DNA from: an uncultured Bacteroidales bacterium
Lineage (GTDB): Bacteria > Bacteroidota > Bacteroidia > Bacteroidales > UBA932
Assembly (NCBI GenBank): GCA_944326265.1
Contig: CALVDE010000014.1
Coordinates: forward strand, 79,351-143,350
DNA length: 64,000 nt
Direction of reading: 5' to 3'
Shown: one piece after another, positions 17,073 to 26,761 of the stretch
Layout: every line of letters begins with the position of its first letter
Position numbering within the stretch: position 1 is the stretch's first letter
The notes under the pieces: model-generated
What the model saw: the letters and a program-made list of their open reading frames with translations, nothing else
The model's database searches: none
What the model was told of the DNA's origin: nothing
Position numbers and translations under genes: made by a program

Positions 17073-17918
17073 TTAAAAATCACCGAGAGTTTCTTTGATC
17101 TGTGCCATGGCTTCCTGACACTGTTCAGCCGAAGGGGCCTTGCCGTGCCATTTGCAGGTGCCTTCCATGAAGTCCACGCCCTTGCCCATGACGGTCTTGA
17201 AGAGAATCATTACCGGCTTGCCGTGGCCGCTGAGGCCGTGAGCCTTGTCAAAGGCATCGAGGACGGCCTGCATGTCGTGGCCGTCAGCAGTGAAGCATTC
17301 CCATCCGAAAGCTTTCCACTTGGTCTCCAGGTCGCCAAGTCCGATGACCGATTCCACCGTGCCGTCTATCTGCTGGTGGTTCCAGTCTGTCATGGCGATG
17401 AGGTTGTCGATCCGGTGGTGGGCGGCGAACATGGCGGCCTCCCAGATCTGTCCTTCCTCGCTCTCTCCGTCGCCGCAGAGGACATAGACCTTGCGGTCAT
17501 CCTTGTCCAGCTTCTTTCCGAGGGCTGCTCCGCAGGCTACGGACAGGCCCTGTCCGAGAGAACCTGAGGGCATGTACACTCCGGGCAGGCCGTGGTCGGT
17601 GGATGGATGTCCCTGGAGCCTGGAACCGAAATGGCGGAAAGTGGCCAGCTCTTTCACCGGGAAATATCCGCTTCTGGCCAGGACGCTGTAGAACAGGGGG
17701 GACAGATGTCCTGCGGAAAGCAGGAACATATCGTTGCCTTTGCCGCTGCGGTCCCAGTGCTCCGGGCTGTGTTTCATGATTTTGAAAAACAGGGCCGTGA
17801 TGAAATCAGTGCTGCTCAAGGAGCCGCCGGGATGCCCTGACCCGGCCTGAGTAACCATTCTCACAATGTCCCTTCTGACCTGGGACGCTGTCTGAGTCAG
17901 TCTTTCGATATCTGTCAT
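17073..17918 (-). CDS. Transketolase, N-terminal subunit
   Basis: This is the thiamine-diphosphate-binding half of split transketolase, 281 residues. The TPP motif runs from GDGESEEGQIWEA to DWNHQQIDG (about 149-186). The typical GHPGGSLSS (28-36) and GSLGQGLSVACG blocks are also present. It leads the minus-strand operon that continues with the C-terminal subunit, the sigma factor, a membrane protein, a periplasmic protein and lolD. Coupling of central carbon metabolism and envelope genes in one transcript is worth noting, but may only reflect gene proximity. Confidence 0.92.
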   Translation of the reverse strand: MTDIERLTQTASQVRRDIVRMVTQAGSGHPGGSLSSTDFITALFFKIMKHSPEHWDRSGKGNDMFLLSAGHLSPLFYSVLARSGYFPVKELATFRHFGSRLQGHPSTDHGLPGVYMPSGSLGQGLSVACGAALGKKLDKDDRKVYVLCGDGESEEGQIWEAAMFAAHHRIDNLIAMTDWNHQQIDGTVESVIGLGDLETKWKAFGWECFTADGHDMQAVLDAFDKAHGLSGHGKPVMILFKTVMGKGVDFMEGTCKWHGKAPSAEQCQEAMAQIKETLGDF

Positions 17919-17979
17919 ATCAGTTAAAAATGTTTATTGCGCTAAGATAGTATGAATTTTATAAACTGTGAAAATAATG

Positions 17980-17987
17980 TATCTTTG
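17980..17987 (+). promoter_or_regulatory. -7 promoter element of lepA
   Basis: TATCTTTG matches the Bacteroidetes -7 consensus and is followed by GCACC, a common context. It lies 28 bp before the lepA start. No clear TTG is seen at -33. Confidence 0.5.
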
Positions 17988-18015
17988 CACCATATTTGCA
18001 TGAAAGTACAGTGAG

Positions 18016-19803
18016 ATGAAAAATATCCGGAATTTTTGCATAATAGCCCATATCGACCATGGCAAGAGTACTCTGGCGGACCGTCTGCTGGAGTGCACCC
18101 ACACCCTTACGGAGCGGGAGATGGAGGATCAGGTGCTGGATTCCATGGATCTGGAGCGGGAGAAAGGCATCACCATCAAGAGCCACGCGATACAGATGGT
18201 GTACAATTATAAAGGTGAGAAGTATATCCTCAATCTCATCGACACTCCGGGCCACGTGGACTTCTCCTACGAGGTGTCCCGCGCCATAGCCTCCTGCGAG
18301 GGAGCGCTTCTGGTGGTGGACGCTACCCAGGGCATACAGGCCCAGACGATATCCAACCTTTACCTGGCCATCAATCATGACCTGGAGATTATTCCCGTAC
18401 TCAACAAGATAGACATGGACGCGGCCATGGTGGACGTGGTCAGCGACCAGATAGTGGACCTGATAGGCTGCGACCGCGAGGACATCCTGCTGTGCAGCGC
18501 GAAGACAGGCGAGGGCGTACCGGCCATTCTGGACGCGGTGGTAGAGCGTTTCCCTGCTCCGAAGGGCGACCCGGAGGCTCCGCTACAGGCTCTGATATTC
18601 GATTCGGTCTTCAATCCGTTCAGAGGTGTGATAGCATATTTCAAGGTGGTGAACGGAGTGATACGCAGAGGGGACAAAGTGAAGTTTTTCAATACCGGCA
18701 AGGAGTATGAGGCCGACGAGGTGGGCTACCTGCGCTTGAAAATGTGCCCTACGGACGAGGTGACCACCGGCAACGTGGGCTACATCATCTCCGGCATCAA
18801 GACGGCGGTGGAGGTGAAAGTCGGCGATACCATCACCCATGTGGACCGGCCCTGCTCCGAGTCCATTGCCGGTTTCGAGGAGGTCAAGCCCATGCTGTTC
18901 GCCGGAGTCTATCCGGTGGAGACCGACGAATACGAGAATCTGCGCGCGTCTCTGGAGAAGCTCCAGCTCAACGACGCTTCCCTTGTCTTCGAGCCCGAGT
19001 CCTCGCTGGCTTTAGGTTTCGGTTTCCGCTGCGGTTTCCTCGGCCTGCTTCATCTGGAGATCATGCAGGAGAGGCTGTACAGGGAGTTCGACATGGACGT
19101 GATAACCACTGTGCCCAACGTATCTTATAAGGTGTATACCACTCAGGGCGAGGTGGTGGACGTACACAATCCTTCCGGGCTTCCTGCCCCTACTCTCATA
19201 GACTATATCGAAGAGCCTTATATCCGGGCCCAGATCATATCCAAGAGCGAGTATTTCGGTCAGATCATGAAACTCTGTCTGGACAAGCGCGGGGTGCTCA
19301 AAGGGCAGCATTTTCTCACTGCAGACCGTGTGGAACTTACATACGATATGCCGCTGGCCGAGATAGTCTTTGACTTCTACGACAAGCTCAAGTCCATTTC
19401 CCGTGGCTACGCTTCCTTCGACTACCATATCATAGGCTATCAGAAGGCAGACCTGGTCAAGCTGGACATCCTGCTCAACGGTGAGTCCGTGGACGCTCTG
19501 TCGTCCCTTATTCACAGGGACAGGGCCTATGACTTCGGTCGGCGTATATGCGAGAAGCTCAAGGAACTGATTCCCCGGCAGCAGTTCGAGATAGCCATTC
19601 AAGCCGCCATCGGAGCGAAGATCATCGCCCGAGAGACCGTAAAGGCAGTGCGCAAGGACGTGCTGGCAAAGTGTTACGGCGGCGACATCACCCGTAAGCG
19701 CAAGCTGCTGGAGAAGCAGAAGAAAGGAAAGAAGCGCATGCGTCAGATTGGCAATGTGGAGGTGCCCCAGTCAGCGTTCATGGCTGTGCTTAAGCTGGAC
19801 TGA
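18016..19803 (+). CDS. lepA: Translation elongation factor 4 (LepA)
   Basis: This ribosome-associated GTPase has 595 residues, the usual length. G1 AHIDHGKST (11-19), G2 EREKGITI, G3 DTPGHVDF and G4 NKID are intact, in contrast to the EF-G2 gene upstream. The characteristic LepA C-terminal domain is present ([30 protein letters not shown], the KMRMK-type end). The gene stands alone on the plus strand, diverging from the transketolase operon. It is complete and conventional. Confidence 0.97.
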   Translation: MKNIRNFCIIAHIDHGKSTLADRLLECTHTLTEREMEDQVLDSMDLEREKGITIKSHAIQMVYNYKGEKYILNLIDTPGHVDFSYEVSRAIASCEGALLVVDATQGIQAQTISNLYLAINHDLEIIPVLNKIDMDAAMVDVVSDQIVDLIGCDREDILLCSAKTGEGVPAILDAVVERFPAPKGDPEAPLQALIFDSVFNPFRGVIAYFKVVNGVIRRGDKVKFFNTGKEYEADEVGYLRLKMCPTDEVTTGNVGYIISGIKTAVEVKVGDTITHVDRPCSESIAGFEEVKPMLFAGVYPVETDEYENLRASLEKLQLNDASLVFEPESSLALGFGFRCGFLGLLHLEIMQERLYREFDMDVITTVPNVSYKVYTTQGEVVDVHNPSGLPAPTLIDYIEEPYIRAQIISKSEYFGQIMKLCLDKRGVLKGQHFLTADRVELTYDMPLAEIVFDFYDKLKSISRGYASFDYHIIGYQKADLVKLDILLNGESVDALSSLIHRDRAYDFGRRICEKLKELIPRQQFEIAIQAAIGAKIIARETVKAVRKDVLAKCYGGDITRKRKLLEKQKKGKKRMRQIGNVEVPQSAFMAVLKLD

Positions 19804-19862
19804 GGCAGCAAGTTGTCCTTACAGTAATCATATAGTTTGAATTTTACCGAAGTAATATTGAT

Positions 19863-21536
19863 ATGTCGCTGAAGCGTAATTTGTTGATACTTATACTTGT
19901 CATGTTGTCGTGCCCGATGTATGACGCTGCGGCGCTGGTTGAGGTGGACTCGAGTAAGATAACAGAGTGGAAATACTATAACAGGTCAGGTAATTACGAT
20001 TCGATCATCGTATCCGCCATGCCGGTCTTCGACTCGGCGTACAGGGCCGGAGATGAGCATGACGCATTCTATGCAGCTGCCATGATAGCCCAGGGCTATC
20101 TTTTTTCCAGCAAATTGGATTCTGTCAAGAAGTGGATTGCTTTTCTGGACAGTCTCGAGGGAGAGAACGCGGACATGAGTTCCAGGTCCATATATTATAA
20201 TGTAAAGGCAATCTATGCGCTGAAGCGTGAAGTGAATTACCCCGAGGCCCTGAAATATTTTCTGAAGGGTTATGAAGTGGCTACGGCGCAGGGGCACTCG
20301 GACTATCGGGTTGCTCTGCTTTCCAATATCACGAACATCTTCTACCTGCGCTATGACTCCAGCGGGTGCAGGTATGCGCAGGACGCCATGAGGATAGTGG
20401 AGACATGCGATGTCTCGGATTTTTCTCGGAGTCTTGCCTACATAGCGATGGCACAGATGCAGTATCTGAGAGGTGACTGTAGTGAAGTGAGGCTGCTGTG
20501 CGGGAAATCGGACAGCCTGATACGCAATGCCGGTTATAGATCGTTGATAGCATCGGTTGAGGTGCTGTTGGGTGACGTATGTACACGTGAGGCTGACTGG
20601 AAGGAGGCGGAGCGGCACTACAAGCGTGCCGTTGAGTATATCGCCGACACCGAACCAGGTATTGTCCCCTTGATATATCTCAATTACGGCCAGTGCTGTG
20701 AGATGCAGGGGGACTTGAGCCGTGCTGCGGATCTTTACCGGCAGGGTCTGGACATATTTCAGGAATACGGCAACGAGGAATTCCGGAGGGAGCTGCTCCT
20801 TCGTCTGGCGGATGTCTACTGCAGCATGGATGATTACGTGATGTTTAAGGAATATTATATGAAATACCGTGCCGGAGCGGTCTCGATGGAGGAAAGAGAG
20901 AGGGAGTTCAATGCCTTGCTTCTGTCCAATCAGGAGATGCAGTACGAGTTCGAGAAAAAGTCCAGTGAGCTTGCGCTGTTCAAGTCCCAGCGTGCGATGT
21001 GGATGTGGTGCGGTGTGTCCCTGATAGCACTTGTGCTGCTGTTCTCGTTCTTTTATCTGTGGCGGAAGCAGAAGGACATGTACAGGGTGCTGATGAACCA
21101 GTATAGTCATTATATGCAGCAGACAGAGCATATGGAACTGGTAGAAACAGGGGAGCAGGATGATTCGCAGGCGGACGGTGTGGACAAGATGCTTTTTGAG
21201 AAAGTGAAGTCGCTTATGTCGAAAGACAAGATATTCCGTCAGAAAGATCTTACGCTTGACAGTATAGCCGGTATGACCGGCAGCAACAGGACGTATGTGT
21301 CCAAGACGATCAATCATTACGCCGGGCAGTCTTTTCCGGCTTTTCTGAATACTTACAGAATCGCCGATGCAGTGAGGCTGATTTCCGACTTGTCCCAGAA
21401 TATTCCTCTCAAGCAGGTGGCCGACGAAGTGGGATTCACTTCAATGAGTGTCTTTTACAGTGCGTTTTGTAAAGAAACGGGTATGCCTCCCGGAAGGTAT
21501 AGAAAAGAACTGCAGAATCGTAAAAATTTTTCTTGA
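19863..21536 (+). CDS. TPR membrane regulator with AraC-type DNA-binding domain
   Basis: This is a one-protein sensor-regulator of 557 residues. It has an N-terminal signal-like segment, TPR-like repeats in the probable periplasmic part (about 30-360), one transmembrane helix near 379-400 (WCGVSLIALVLLFSFFYLW), and a cytoplasmic AraC/XylS HTH domain at about 463-555 (LTLDSIAGMTGSNRTYVSKTINHYAG, then QVADEVGFTSMSVFYSAFCKETGMPPGRYRKE). It lies 90 bp upstream of the BACON lipoprotein and subtilase genes on the same strand, so these are its best candidate targets. How a membrane protein reaches its promoter is not known for this class. Confidence 0.82.
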   Translation: MSLKRNLLILILVMLSCPMYDAAALVEVDSSKITEWKYYNRSGNYDSIIVSAMPVFDSAYRAGDEHDAFYAAAMIAQGYLFSSKLDSVKKWIAFLDSLEGENADMSSRSIYYNVKAIYALKREVNYPEALKYFLKGYEVATAQGHSDYRVALLSNITNIFYLRYDSSGCRYAQDAMRIVETCDVSDFSRSLAYIAMAQMQYLRGDCSEVRLLCGKSDSLIRNAGYRSLIASVEVLLGDVCTREADWKEAERHYKRAVEYIADTEPGIVPLIYLNYGQCCEMQGDLSRAADLYRQGLDIFQEYGNEEFRRELLLRLADVYCSMDDYVMFKEYYMKYRAGAVSMEEREREFNALLLSNQEMQYEFEKKSSELALFKSQRAMWMWCGVSLIALVLLFSFFYLWRKQKDMYRVLMNQYSHYMQQTEHMELVETGEQDDSQADGVDKMLFEKVKSLMSKDKIFRQKDLTLDSIAGMTGSNRTYVSKTINHYAGQSFPAFLNTYRIADAVRLISDLSQNIPLKQVADEVGFTSMSVFYSAFCKETGMPPGRYRKELQNRKNFS

Positions 21537-21592
21537 TTCTTGATTTTTATGAATAAGGAAAAGTAAAATTCGCAGAAAGTACGATGTATGGA

Positions 21593-21600
21593 TAACTTTG
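21593..21600 (+). promoter_or_regulatory. -7 element before the BACON lipoprotein gene
   Basis: TAACTTTG matches TAnnTTTG and lies 26 bp upstream of the start at 21627. The -33 region has no clear TTG, which would fit activator dependence. The AraC-type regulator encoded just upstream is a candidate activator. Confidence 0.45.
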
Positions 21601-21626
21601 TACTGAAAAGTTAATTAAAAATAAAA

Positions 21627-24089
21627 ATGAAAAAAGTATTTTCCCTCTTATTAATTGGGGCATTGCCGGTATTTTTTTCCGGATGCCGTGACAATCAGGA
21701 GCAGCTGACTCCGGAACTGGCTTTTGACAGTTCGGTAATCGAGGCACCTGCGGATGGTGGCACAGTAGATGCCGCCTATACACTGACCAATCCTTCTCCT
21801 ACTGCGGAGTTCCTTGCGGATTATGATGAAGACTGGATTACTGGCTGTGATTTCAGCGAGGAAGGTGTTATGAAAGTATCAGTTTCCAGAAATGACGGAG
21901 AGAAGTCCCGTGAATGTTTCATCACTGTCACCTACGCCAACGTGCAGGCCAGACTTATGGTACGTCAGAACGGAGCAGGTCCGAGAGCTGCTGTCGAACT
22001 TGAGCTGACGAACATCACCACCAGTTCTGTCGATGTGAAATTCATGCCGGAGGACAGCGAGACGACATACTTCGGAATGGTGATAACCAAGAGGGACTAT
22101 GACGCATATTGTGAAGGTTCGGATGACAAGCTGTATGAACTGGTGATGTCCAACTACAACATGTATGCGGAACAGCTCGGGGTAACCCTTGAGGACTTCC
22201 TTACGAACCAAATACTTATGACCGGCGAGCAGTCCTATACCATTGGAGACCTTACTTACAAGACAGAATACATTATGTTCGCCGCCTATATGGAGACTAC
22301 CGGCGAGCTTGCTTCCGAGATCAACAAGGAGCCATTCACTACGCAGGACGTAGAGAAAGTGAATGCAAAGTTTGATGTAAAGCCCTATGTGACAGATGAT
22401 TTTGTCCTTGTGACTGAAGTTGACCCGTATGATTACGATCAATATTACTTCGTGGATGCTGTGGATGAACAGACACTGGAAAGCGGTAATGTGTCGTATG
22501 AGGTATATTTCGAGAAATCCCTGAACGCCACACTTATGTTCACCCAGACTATCATGGGTATGACTGTCGAGGAGACATTGGCAATCATTGCGTCCAAAGG
22601 ACGTGACACCATCACCTGGGGCAGTGACTTCCTCATGTATGACAGAAGTTACATTGTGGCGGCATTCGCCATCAACAATGACGGTATCATCAATTCAGAT
22701 ATGTCCACTGCTACTTTAAAGACAGACCCCTGCGAGCCTTCGGACAACCAGCTTTCATTTGAGATTGGAGAGATCAGCTGCGACAGGGTGTCTTACAGGG
22801 TCAATGCCACTAATGATGACCCTTATGTGACAGCTGTCGTGATGGCTGAACTGTATGAGGGCCTGAGCGATGAGGAGATTATTGCGAAGCTGCAGAACGG
22901 AGGCTATATCGGCTCTGCCCAGAGCGGCTCGAGAAACAAACAGGCTACATCCCTCAATGAAAATACAGACTATATAATCTTCGGACTCGGATACGACCGC
23001 GGGGTCATAACTACCGGCCTGTTCAAGTCTGAGGTGTTTACAACCGGCGGTTACAAGAGTCCTGAAGAACTGGATGTGGAGATAGGGATAAAAGAACTCA
23101 CTCCATGGTCTGTTGTCGTCCAGGTACAGGCGGATCCTGTAGAGTGTCTCTACTGGTATATGGTTGTGGATCCTGATTATACGGGAGATCAGGCCAAGGC
23201 TTATCTCTACAGCCTTGCTGAGGCTTACACTGGTCAGGGTGTGACAGCAATTGATTATTATAGGGGCATAGGATACAGGGGTACGTCCTCAACGTATTTC
23301 CAGGTGCATCAGTATGATGAGTTCAAGGTGATACTTGTCGGAATCGATGATCAGGACGGCTCACTCGGACCTGTTTTCGAAAGCGAGGTATACGAAGTCC
23401 CTGATCTCTCCTATTCGACTGAGAATATTGGAATAGGACTTTCCTACGACAAGTATTTTGACGGCTCTCTGATCGCCCAGCAGTATTCTCAGTATTTCGA
23501 CTTTGCCGGTCGTGCCGTGATTCCTGTGGAGGTGCAGCTTGAGGGTGATCCTGCCGAATGGTGCGTGGCTGTGACATCGAATACTTCTTCCGATGTAAGT
23601 GACAAGGAGTTGATGTACCAGCTCAATGACCTCCTCGGAACAGTGCTGTGGAACAAGACTTCTTTCGACCTGGCCATCAACTGGGACAGGGAGATGCTGG
23701 TCTTTGCGGTAGCATATGACGACGAGGGCAATATCTCGCAGATCTACCGTGAGCAGGTATCCTTCTCGAGAAGCGGAGTTTCTCCGATTGAGGAGTACAA
23801 CCCGATAGGTGATGTGATCACATACTCGAAACCGGCTCCTGGAAACGAGCCGAAAATGGCAGTGCCTCTGACAGGTCTCGCATCTGACCAGCCGTACGTG
23901 GAAACTGCTGTCAAGGCAGCCAAGCCGGAGTCTCCGGCGGCCGAGTCATTGATTGAAAGGGCTCAGCGGCTTATGGAGGAGAGAGTCATGGCTCTGATAG
24001 ACTCGAAGAAGTCTGAGAGCCGGACCATGACACCTGAAAAGCCCAGACTTCACATGGTGCAGAAACATCAGGATGAGATAATGAAATGA
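21627..24089 (+). CDS. BACON-domain lipoprotein with repeated Ig/FN3-like modules
   Basis: This surface or periplasmic lipoprotein of 820 residues has its lipobox at Cys20 (FFSGC). A BACON domain covers about 30-117, with the usual PADGGTVDAAYTLTNP start and DEDWITGC core. Several modules of roughly 110-130 residues follow, each opening with a phrase such as ELTNITTSSVDVKF, EIGEISCDRVSYRV or GIKELTPWSVVVQV, which suggests FN3-like folds. The last 80 residues are Pro/Lys/Glu-rich and low complexity. The stop overlaps the subtilase start as ATGA. BACON domains often bind glycans or mucin, but tight coupling to a protease suggests a partner, carrier or substrate role here. Function is inferred. 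Confidence 0.8.
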   Translation: MKKVFSLLLIGALPVFFSGCRDNQEQLTPELAFDSSVIEAPADGGTVDAAYTLTNPSPTAEFLADYDEDWITGCDFSEEGVMKVSVSRNDGEKSRECFITVTYANVQARLMVRQNGAGPRAAVELELTNITTSSVDVKFMPEDSETTYFGMVITKRDYDAYCEGSDDKLYELVMSNYNMYAEQLGVTLEDFLTNQILMTGEQSYTIGDLTYKTEYIMFAAYMETTGELASEINKEPFTTQDVEKVNAKFDVKPYVTDDFVLVTEVDPYDYDQYYFVDAVDEQTLESGNVSYEVYFEKSLNATLMFTQTIMGMTVEETLAIIASKGRDTITWGSDFLMYDRSYIVAAFAINNDGIINSDMSTATLKTDPCEPSDNQLSFEIGEISCDRVSYRVNATNDDPYVTAVVMAELYEGLSDEEIIAKLQNGGYIGSAQSGSRNKQATSLNENTDYIIFGLGYDRGVITTGLFKSEVFTTGGYKSPEELDVEIGIKELTPWSVVVQVQADPVECLYWYMVVDPDYTGDQAKAYLYSLAEAYTGQGVTAIDYYRGIGYRGTSSTYFQVHQYDEFKVILVGIDDQDGSLGPVFESEVYEVPDLSYSTENIGIGLSYDKYFDGSLIAQQYSQYFDFAGRAVIPVEVQLEGDPAEWCVAVTSNTSSDVSDKELMYQLNDLLGTVLWNKTSFDLAINWDREMLVFAVAYDDEGNISQIYREQVSFSRSGVSPIEEYNPIGDVITYSKPAPGNEPKMAVPLTGLASDQPYVETAVKAAKPESPAAESLIERAQRLMEERVMALIDSKKSESRTMTPEKPRLHMVQKHQDEIMK

Positions 24090-26707
24090 GCAACAGGCTA
24101 CGTTTTATAGTGTATATGAGTGCGGCAATTCTTTTGCCGCACTCTTGCAGTATTAATGAGGATACTCCTTTTGACCGTAATACCGGCATGACGGGTGGGC
24201 AGGGTGACCGCGGGATTATGATTTCTGCGTATGAGCCCTATATGATGAGAGTGAAACTTTCCAGTGACATGGCTTCCAAGTTTGAGGAAGCGGCTGATTC
24301 TTCAGGAAGGATCTTCTCTGCCGGAGTCAGGTCTGCCTGCACTCCATTGGCCTCGGCCGGTGTTGTCAGGATGGAGAGAACGTTTCCCTATGCCGGAAAG
24401 TTCGAGCCCCGTACAAGGGCGGCCGGACTGCATCTGTGGTACGATGTGTACATAGACAGCTCTTCCGTCATTACAAAGGCGAGCGAGGATATCTCCTTTA
24501 TCGAAGGAGTGGATATTGTAGAGCTCAGACCCAAGACGGTCCTGATGGATGATGGGCCTTTCATCTTTGATGATCCGGAAATGCCCGTCAATCAGTGGCA
24601 TTATTACAATGATGGAAGCATGATCAACTCAAGACCAGGAGCTGATGTCAATATCGTTCCCGTATGGGAAGACATCACCGTCGGAAGCGAGGATGTTGTC
24701 GTGGCTGTCATCGATGGCGGCATTGACTATGACCATGAGGATCTGGCGGCCAACATGTGGCATAACCCTGATGAAACGGGTGACCAGGTCTACGGTTATA
24801 ATTTCGTCAACCACAATCTCACCATTATTCCGGAGAATCACGGTACTCATGTGGCCGGTACTGTTGCCGCAGTCAATAACAACGGTATAGGAGTCGGTGG
24901 AATAGCCGGAGGCGATTATGCCAGGGGCATATCGGGAGTAAAGCTGATGTCCTGTCAGATATTTCAGGGCAATGCCAGCGGTAGTGGCTCCCAGGCCATG
25001 AAATGGGCGGCGGATCATGGAGCCGTGATTGCTCAGAACAGCTGGGGCTACGAAGATCCTGGAGTCACTTCCATTCCGGAATCGGATAAGGAAGCCATTG
25101 ACTACTTCATTGAGAATGCAGGAATGGACGAGAATGGGAATCAGGTCGGTCCGATGGCCGGAGGAGTCGTGATATTTGCGGCCGGGAACTCTTCCCTCGG
25201 TTACAATTACCCGTCCGGATACGAGAAATGCATAGCGGTCGCAGCGATATCGTCGGACTACAAGGCAGCGTATTACACCAATTATGGAGACTGGGTGGAT
25301 GTGTCGGCTCCGGGCGGAGATGACCAGAAGAATGTCTTTGTGTACAGCACTCTTCCAGACAACAAGTACGGGGGTATGGCCGGTACGTCCCAGGCCTGTC
25401 CTCATGTGTCGGGCATAGCTGCCCTCGCTGTTTCGTACTTGGGTGGTCCCGGCTTTACAGCGGATGCTCTGAAGGAGCGTATCCTTAACGGTGTCAACGA
25501 TATATCCTCGTATAATCCCGGTATGGAGATAGGAAGGGGCCTGATAGATGCCTATAAGGTTCTTGTGGCGGATACCGGTGAACCTCCTTTGGCCGTGGAT
25601 GATCTCGATGCTGTCGTGGAGTCGAACAATGTCACTGTAACTCTCACAATACCGGACGATCCTGATGATGACAGGGCAAATATGGTGCTGATCTACTATG
25701 GAGAGGATGAGATGGACAATGTATATACATTCAAGGCAGCCGATCTTTATTCCGGTAGTGAGTTCACCGGATCGTTCTATCTGCCGGACTTCGGCAAGAC
25801 GTACAGGCTGACAGCTGTTGTCACCGACTTCTCAGGCAACAAGTCACCGGCATCCAATGAGGTCTCGGTGACGACAGGTGCGAATTCGGCACCGGTTGTA
25901 GAACCTCTTTCGGAGACGGATATTACTATGAGCCGCTACGAGAACCGGGAGATAAAGTTCCATATCGAGGATCCGCAAGGTCATGCGATGAATGCACTTG
26001 TAGAAGGTGATGGCAGTCTGCAGGGCATAGAGGCCGAACTTGTGGCCAAGGACACGGCAGTGTTGCGCATAGATGGTCCGGAAGCCGAGCCGGGTCTTTA
26101 CGATCTGTCTTTTGTCGTCGAGGATGATTATGGTATGCGTACCGTAGTTCCCGTAAGTCTGGAAGTACTGGAAAACCGTGCGCCCGAGATGATCAAGGAA
26201 CTTAAGGGTGTGGCTTTCGGTTCTCCCATGGACGCTCCGGTCACAATAGAGTGGCAGGAGTATTTTGCGGACCCGGACGGAGAGCCGCTCGAGTTGACAG
26301 CGGAGATTGAGGACTGGTCTGTCGGAGCTGTATCTGTAAACAGTGACGGAAACATGGTTGCAGTACCGATGGGCTACGGTGTTACCGATGCGGTAGTGAC
26401 AGTTTCGGACAGTTTCGGAGAGGAACTTCAGTGCCGTTTTAAGGTAGTGGTCAGGGACGGTTCGCAGCCGTTGGATCTCTATCCAGTTCCTGTAGTGGAC
26501 ACTCTCCATGTCAGGGCTCCTGTGGATGTTACCGGAGATGTCAGTGTCATGTCCCAGTCCGGAGCTGTGGTGTACAGCGGGGAGGGGGTTGATATCAGTG
26601 TGTTCTCTCCTTTGAAAATTGACATGAATGGACTCCCTGCTGGAATGTACACGGTAGAAGTGGCTTTCGACGGCAAGGTAATAAAGAAAGAAATAGCAAG
26701 ACTCTGA
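24086..26707 (+). CDS. S8-family subtilisin-like protease with type IX secretion tail
   Basis: This secreted serine protease has 873 residues. The catalytic triad is Asp210 (VIDGGID), His252 (NHGTHVAGT) and Ser435 (GTSQACPH), with oxyanion Asn368 (AAGN). An N-terminal pro-region spans about 25-190. Behind the protease domain come an FN3-like segment (about 505-600) and two cadherin-like segments (about 605-790). The last 75 residues (LDLYPVPVVDTLHV to GLPAGMYTVEV) have the form of a T9SS type A sorting domain. The N-terminus has a weak lipobox (LPHSC, Pro at -3), so signal peptidase I cleavage is as likely. Its start overlaps the upstream stop by ATGA. Confidence 0.88.
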   Translation: MSNRLRFIVYMSAAILLPHSCSINEDTPFDRNTGMTGGQGDRGIMISAYEPYMMRVKLSSDMASKFEEAADSSGRIFSAGVRSACTPLASAGVVRMERTFPYAGKFEPRTRAAGLHLWYDVYIDSSSVITKASEDISFIEGVDIVELRPKTVLMDDGPFIFDDPEMPVNQWHYYNDGSMINSRPGADVNIVPVWEDITVGSEDVVVAVIDGGIDYDHEDLAANMWHNPDETGDQVYGYNFVNHNLTIIPENHGTHVAGTVAAVNNNGIGVGGIAGGDYARGISGVKLMSCQIFQGNASGSGSQAMKWAADHGAVIAQNSWGYEDPGVTSIPESDKEAIDYFIENAGMDENGNQVGPMAGGVVIFAAGNSSLGYNYPSGYEKCIAVAAISSDYKAAYYTNYGDWVDVSAPGGDDQKNVFVYSTLPDNKYGGMAGTSQACPHVSGIAALAVSYLGGPGFTADALKERILNGVNDISSYNPGMEIGRGLIDAYKVLVADTGEPPLAVDDLDAVVESNNVTVTLTIPDDPDDDRANMVLIYYGEDEMDNVYTFKAADLYSGSEFTGSFYLPDFGKTYRLTAVVTDFSGNKSPASNEVSVTTGANSAPVVEPLSETDITMSRYENREIKFHIEDPQGHAMNALVEGDGSLQGIEAELVAKDTAVLRIDGPEAEPGLYDLSFVVEDDYGMRTVVPVSLEVLENRAPEMIKELKGVAFGSPMDAPVTIEWQEYFADPDGEPLELTAEIEDWSVGAVSVNSDGNMVAVPMGYGVTDAVVTVSDSFGEELQCRFKVVVRDGSQPLDLYPVPVVDTLHVRAPVDVTGDVSVMSQSGAVVYSGEGVDISVFSPLKIDMNGLPAGMYTVEVAFDGKVIKKEIARL

Positions 26708-26710
26708 TTT

Positions 26711-26755
26711 TGTCACATTTATGTAACAAATTATCATTAAATTGCGCGAAATTTG
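26711..26755 (+). promoter_or_regulatory. Candidate Pho box and promoter of ppk-ppx
   Basis: TGTCACA (26711) and TGTAACA (26722) start 11 bp apart, and a weaker ATCATTA continues the phase at 26733. GAAATTTG (26748-26755) sits where the -7 element would be, 37 bp after the first heptamer, compared with 38 bp at pit. A transcript from here would start close to the ATG. PhoB control is inferred from the match and from the polyphosphate genes downstream. Confidence 0.55.
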
Positions 26756-26761
26756 ATGATA

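Noticed and set aside
16107..17918. Transketolase split in two as a frameshift pseudogene
   Set aside because: Two-subunit transketolases are a known arrangement. Both halves have proper starts and stops, a 9-bp spacer and intact active-site motifs.
19986..21317. A 443-codon open frame on the minus strand
   Set aside because: It lies wholly inside the TPR/AraC gene, whose domains are clear on the plus strand. Its own translation is rich in His and Leu and matches nothing known.
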